Part shown: piece by piece, positions 61,958-64,000 of the stretch | How positions within the stretch are numbered: the stretch's first letter is position 1 | How the letters are laid out: each line of letters begins with the position of its first letter | Source of the DNA: Morganella morganii | GTDB taxonomy: Bacteria > Pseudomonadota > Gammaproteobacteria > Enterobacterales > Enterobacteriaceae | Length of the DNA stretch: 64,000 bases | Reading direction: 5' to 3' | Assembly: GCF_019402645.1 (NCBI RefSeq) | Contig: NZ_VKKS01000001.1 | Span: forward strand, 2,112,719 to 2,176,718 | Translations under genes and position numbers: made by a program | Notes under the pieces: generated by a model | The model's input: only the letters and a program-made list of their open reading frames with translations | Told to the model about the DNA's origin: nothing | Databases searched by the model: none

Positions 61958-62285
61958 TCCGGTTCATCCGGATAATCCAGCCAGGCGTTTAACAACACCT
62001 TTTCATCATCTTTAATGCGGCCAAGTGCGAGTTTTGTTTGCAGTAGATGAGTTTCCGCGTTGACTTCTGCTATCAGATACTGCTTTTGTGCTTCGGCCTC
62101 TCGAACAGCTGTTCTTCTGTTAATGGTGGATTGGTTATTCTGTCAGCTTCTTTTTTACTGATAGGTGCCCAGCCTTTCTGTATTTCTGATTGCCATGAAT
62201 CTTTATTCATCAGCATGATATCAACACACCAGACTTTACCGGCAGCATCCTTAAAAAATTCCTGAGTTATTATCTTTGTATTCAT
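61957..62285 (-). pseudogene. Second tail-fibre assembly gene, frameshifted
   Basis: Starts MNTKIITQEFFKDAAGKVWC at 62285, overlapping the upstream fibre stop by one base (TGATG). It continues KGWAPISKKEADRITNPPLT. Near 62097-62104 (GAGAGG) the frame shifts: the first frame stops at 62073, while another reads EAEAQKQYLIAEVNAE and ends LLNAWLDYPDEPEAVDIST at the palindrome. It is a different sequence from the plus-strand assembly gene but of the same family. Confidence 0.78.
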
Positions 62286-62864
62286 CAACGTAACTCCGTC
62301 CATATAGGGTGTCCCATTTCACTTGCAATAACCTGGTATGACTGTCCTGCGGGAATAACGGCAGTCACATTTGTCCGTAATGCTTTATCACTGCCGGGGG
62401 TGTACGCTGCTGAAATAACTTCAACACCATTAACATTTATTTGTAAAAGGCAACTGGAGTTATAATTATAAATAGCACTTACACTGACAATAATTGGTTT
62501 TCCTGTATTGTTTGTGTAAATAGCACCGTAAGACCGCTGTGACGATACTGTTTGCCAGTATTGTGAAAACCCAAGTAATTCATTCGTATGTGCAACATCA
62601 CCGGAATGATCTGACCGGAAATTACTGTATCCCGTGATGCCGTCCCGGTTTCTGGCTATACCCGCCCCGAGGATCAGCAGGGAGAGTGTATGCGTTCAGG
62701 TTCCCCATGACGTGTGTGCTTCTATCCTGATAAGTCGGCTGGGTTGTTCCAGCGCTCATACCCATGCGAGTTAGCCGATCAGCCCCGGCATTCTCCACAA
62801 TGAGAGCCCCACTCGCTTTAATGCCGCCGCGAGTAAGGCGGAAGCTGACAAATGGAGTTTTCAT
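62285..62864 (-). pseudogene. Tail-fibre or tail-tip protein, frameshifted
   Basis: Opens MKTPFVSFRLTRGGIKASGA at 62864, but no ribosome site is visible. The first frame ends at 62622. From about 62660-62690 a second frame reads ILGAGIARNRDGITGYSNFR, then a beta-rich C-terminal part (YGAIYTNNTGKPIIVSVSAI and others) ending GHPIWTELR at 62287. One indel would rejoin them into about 190 codons. The stop overlaps the assembly gene start, the usual fibre-chaperone arrangement. Confidence 0.72.
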
Positions 62865-62988
62865 TGAAAATCAATTAGTAATCAGTGCAACGCGCATTTT
62901 TGTGAGAGAGTACAACAGATACAAAAGCGCCCCAGTGCAGTGTCGAGCTACAAAGGGGCATAACAAACATACAGGGTGTTACAGGCAT

Positions 62989-63016
62989 AAAAAAACCCCC
63001 GCGAGTGCGAGGTTTG
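62989..63016 (-). terminator. Probable terminator of the toxin/immunity pair
   Basis: On the minus strand AAACCTCGC pairs with GCGGGGGTTT around ACTC and a T-run follows (62989-62995). It lies about 145 bases after the last gene of the leftward pair. Confidence 0.6.
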
Positions 63017-63159
63017 GAATTTTTTGTAGTGCGCTAACCGTAAGATGCCCACTATTTAGAGATAATAAGGCAATTCCGGACAAAATGTAACTACTATGAT
63101 TACTATTAGTGAGAAATTACAGAGTACTATAAGTGACTTGTCTCCGCTCAAATTACATT

Positions 63160-63567
63160 TCATGGTGGAGATGAGCACAAAGAAAGATCAGTTGTGTAAT
63201 ACTGAGTAAACATGTTAGTTGGAGGACATTTTTGATAATTATTTGCTGTCAGGTAATAACCTCCTAACCATGATATTGGTAAGGATAAAACAACCCACAA
63301 GGTTAGTAATATACCAATCATTTTATATTTTTTGTTATTTCTTTGATTTTTAATTAACCAAAGGTAAATACTTCGAATGCTACCTTCAATAAAAAAATAA
63401 CTCAATAATGGCATAGAAAGGAGAAGAATTGAACCATATGAAAACTCTATTATATTATCATTCCTAACCAAGGACGATATAGAGAAAACGCCAATTAAAA
63501 AAGGATATATCAATAAGACCCCAATAAAGAAAAGGATTATACTGGCATAAATAATTTTATTATTCAC
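63160..63567 (-). CDS. Small membrane protein, probable immunity protein
   Basis: 135 residues, AT-rich, with about three transmembrane helices (IILFFIGVLLIYPFLIGVF, LLLSMPLLSYFFIEGS and MIGILLTLWVVLSLPISWL) and a polar tail with two cysteines. It starts with GTG at 63567, sharing its G with the TAG stop of the preceding gene (TAGTG); AAGG lies 9 bases upstream. It resembles my memory of DUF1240-type proteins, unverified. Tight coupling to a membrane-active C-terminus suggests immunity. Confidence 0.62.
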   Translation of the reverse strand: MNNKIIYASIILFFIGVLLIYPFLIGVFSISSLVRNDNIIEFSYGSILLLSMPLLSYFFIEGSIRSIYLWLIKNQRNNKKYKMIGILLTLWVVLSLPISWLGGYYLTANNYQKCPPTNMFTQYYTTDLSLCSSPP

Positions 63568-64000
63568 TATCTGTTACCTTTCCAATATTTTTCTGCTTCA
63601 GGGGTGTTTTTAACCTCTCTCATTTTGGCTATCATTTTCTCGCTTAAATGAAAGTGTTCATCAAATCTATTTAATAAATATGCCACGCCAAAACCTAGAA
63701 CAAAAACACCAACGACAATCAAACCAACACTTACTGAGGTAAAAGCTGTCAAGACCAAACTTCCTGCGCCCCATGCCGCAAACGAAGCCACACCTGGTTT
63801 AGCGACATCCATGGTAATATCACCGACAAAATTATACAGGTCATAATCTTTCTGAAAGATAAGCTGTAATAACCTGAATCCGACAGCGGCAATAAACGTA
63901 TAACGCACCCCGTCAATGGTTGCGGCATTCAGTCCACGCTGACCAATACCCATGCCGATTAATTTACCGTTATTCGTAAGATAATGAGTGGCATTCAACC
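63567..64000 (-). CDS. C-terminal part of a large membrane-active protein, probable effector toxin (5' end outside window)
   Basis: At least 144 residues; the frame is open to the window edge, and the TTG at 63998 is unlikely to be the true start. QRGLNAATIDGVRYTFIAAV is followed by two hydrophobic segments (GVASFAAWGAGSLVLTAFTS and VGLIVVGVFVLGFGVAYLL), then LNRFDEHFHLSEKMIAKMRE. A paired hydrophobic hairpin followed by LNxxDExxxLxxKM is what I recall from C-terminal pore-forming domains of secreted effectors. The N-terminal delivery domain is not in view. Confidence 0.55.
   Translation of the reverse strand, partial: LNATHYLTNNGKLIGMGIGQRGLNAATIDGVRYTFIAAVGFRLLQLIFQKDYDLYNFVGDITMDVAKPGVASFAAWGAGSLVLTAFTSVSVGLIVVGVFVLGFGVAYLLNRFDEHFHLSEKMIAKMREVKNTPEAEKYWKGNR

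Larger units (their letters stand above)
61604..61975 (+). pseudogene. C-terminal part of a tail-fibre assembly gene
   Basis: Reads GIWPDDIVAVDGDVMHEYAG, then PPGGKRLGADKKGKPAWVDIPP and a helical end with LKEWMLYVQEVQAVDIST, the standard tail-fibre assembly (chaperone) layout. True homology begins at the crossover core (61638); the first dozen codons from the ATG at 61604 belong to the inverted segment. The missing N-terminus is at 61038-60966 on the other strand. The 3' end runs into a 22-base palindrome and stops at 61975 in the complement of the opposing gene. Confidence 0.78.
60574..62864. mobile_element. Remnant of a phage tail-fibre inversion locus
   Basis: A run of broken phage genes: a DNA invertase pseudogene, two crossover-like sites, a tail-fibre cassette, two tail-fibre assembly genes meeting tail to tail, and a frameshifted tail-fibre end. 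The layout recalls the Mu G segment or P1 C segment. No head, integrase or lysis genes are visible, so this is a fragment of a prophage or tail-like particle cluster. Confidence 0.8.

Noticed and set aside
61516..61998. 160-codon frame on the minus strand across the tail-fibre assembly junction
   Set aside because: Only its first 20 codons belong to a gene (LNAWLDYPDEPEAVDIST); the rest is the complement of the opposing assembly gene.
60392..64000. Complete prophage with attachment sites
   Set aside because: No integrase, head, lysis or repressor gene and no tRNA or direct repeat ends are visible in the window; only tail-fibre pieces are seen.

Overview
The window looks like a chromosome segment of a gamma-proteobacterium of the Morganellaceae, most likely Morganella (inference). 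The core genes are close relatives of the E. coli genes and often keep E. coli order (clpA-clpS-cspD-macBA-ybjD; artPIQM-rlmC-ybjN-ybjC-grxA-rybB-ybjG; dacC-gstB; yeeZ-hisLGDCBHAFI; yegH; asmA-dcd-udk; apbC-metG; yohJK-cdd; sanA-yeiB). Base composition is about half GC, except in two AT-rich insertions.

Layout. 1-7 kb: protein quality control (ClpA, truncated by the window edge, and ClpS), CspD, and a leftward ybjD-macA-macB cluster. 7-16 kb: lysine exporter lysO, ybjT, the arginine ABC transporter artPIQM behind tandem ArgR boxes, rlmC, ybjN, ybjC, grxA, the sigma-E-dependent small RNA RybB, and ybjG. 16-22.5 kb: a 2.5-kb tandem duplication of the serine transporter/serine deaminase operon (sdaC, sdaB remnant, sdaC, sdaB). 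22.5-28 kb: a LysR regulator with a paired SMR exporter, a LemA protein, dacC, gstB and yeeZ. 28-35 kb: the complete histidine operon with its leader peptide and attenuator. 35-45 kb: a YbaK-type deacylase, an unknown membrane-anchored protein, a YjcE-type Na+/H+ antiporter, a small secreted protein, yegH, gnd, a rhomboid protease, a one-domain riboflavin-synthase-like protein and dcuC. 45-52 kb: asmA, dcd, udk, apbC, metG. 52-54 kb: an AT-rich solitary DUF262 gene, probably phage defence. 54-60 kb: yohJK, cdd, maeA, sanA, yeiB. 60.5-64 kb: an accessory region with a decayed phage tail-fibre inversion locus and, at the edge, a probable toxin/immunity pair.

The most interesting region is 60.5-62.9 kb. 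A pseudogene of a Hin/Gin-type DNA invertase lies beside an inverted segment (about 60965-61638) bounded by two hix/gix-like crossover sites. Inverting that segment on paper rejoins, in frame, the two halves of a tail-fibre assembly gene that are now on opposite strands. This is internal evidence for the crossover points and for a phase switch that is now probably locked. Next in interest are the duplicated sdaC/sdaB operon with a partly deleted sdaB, the DUF262 gene, and the membrane toxin-like C-terminus with its overlapping small membrane protein.
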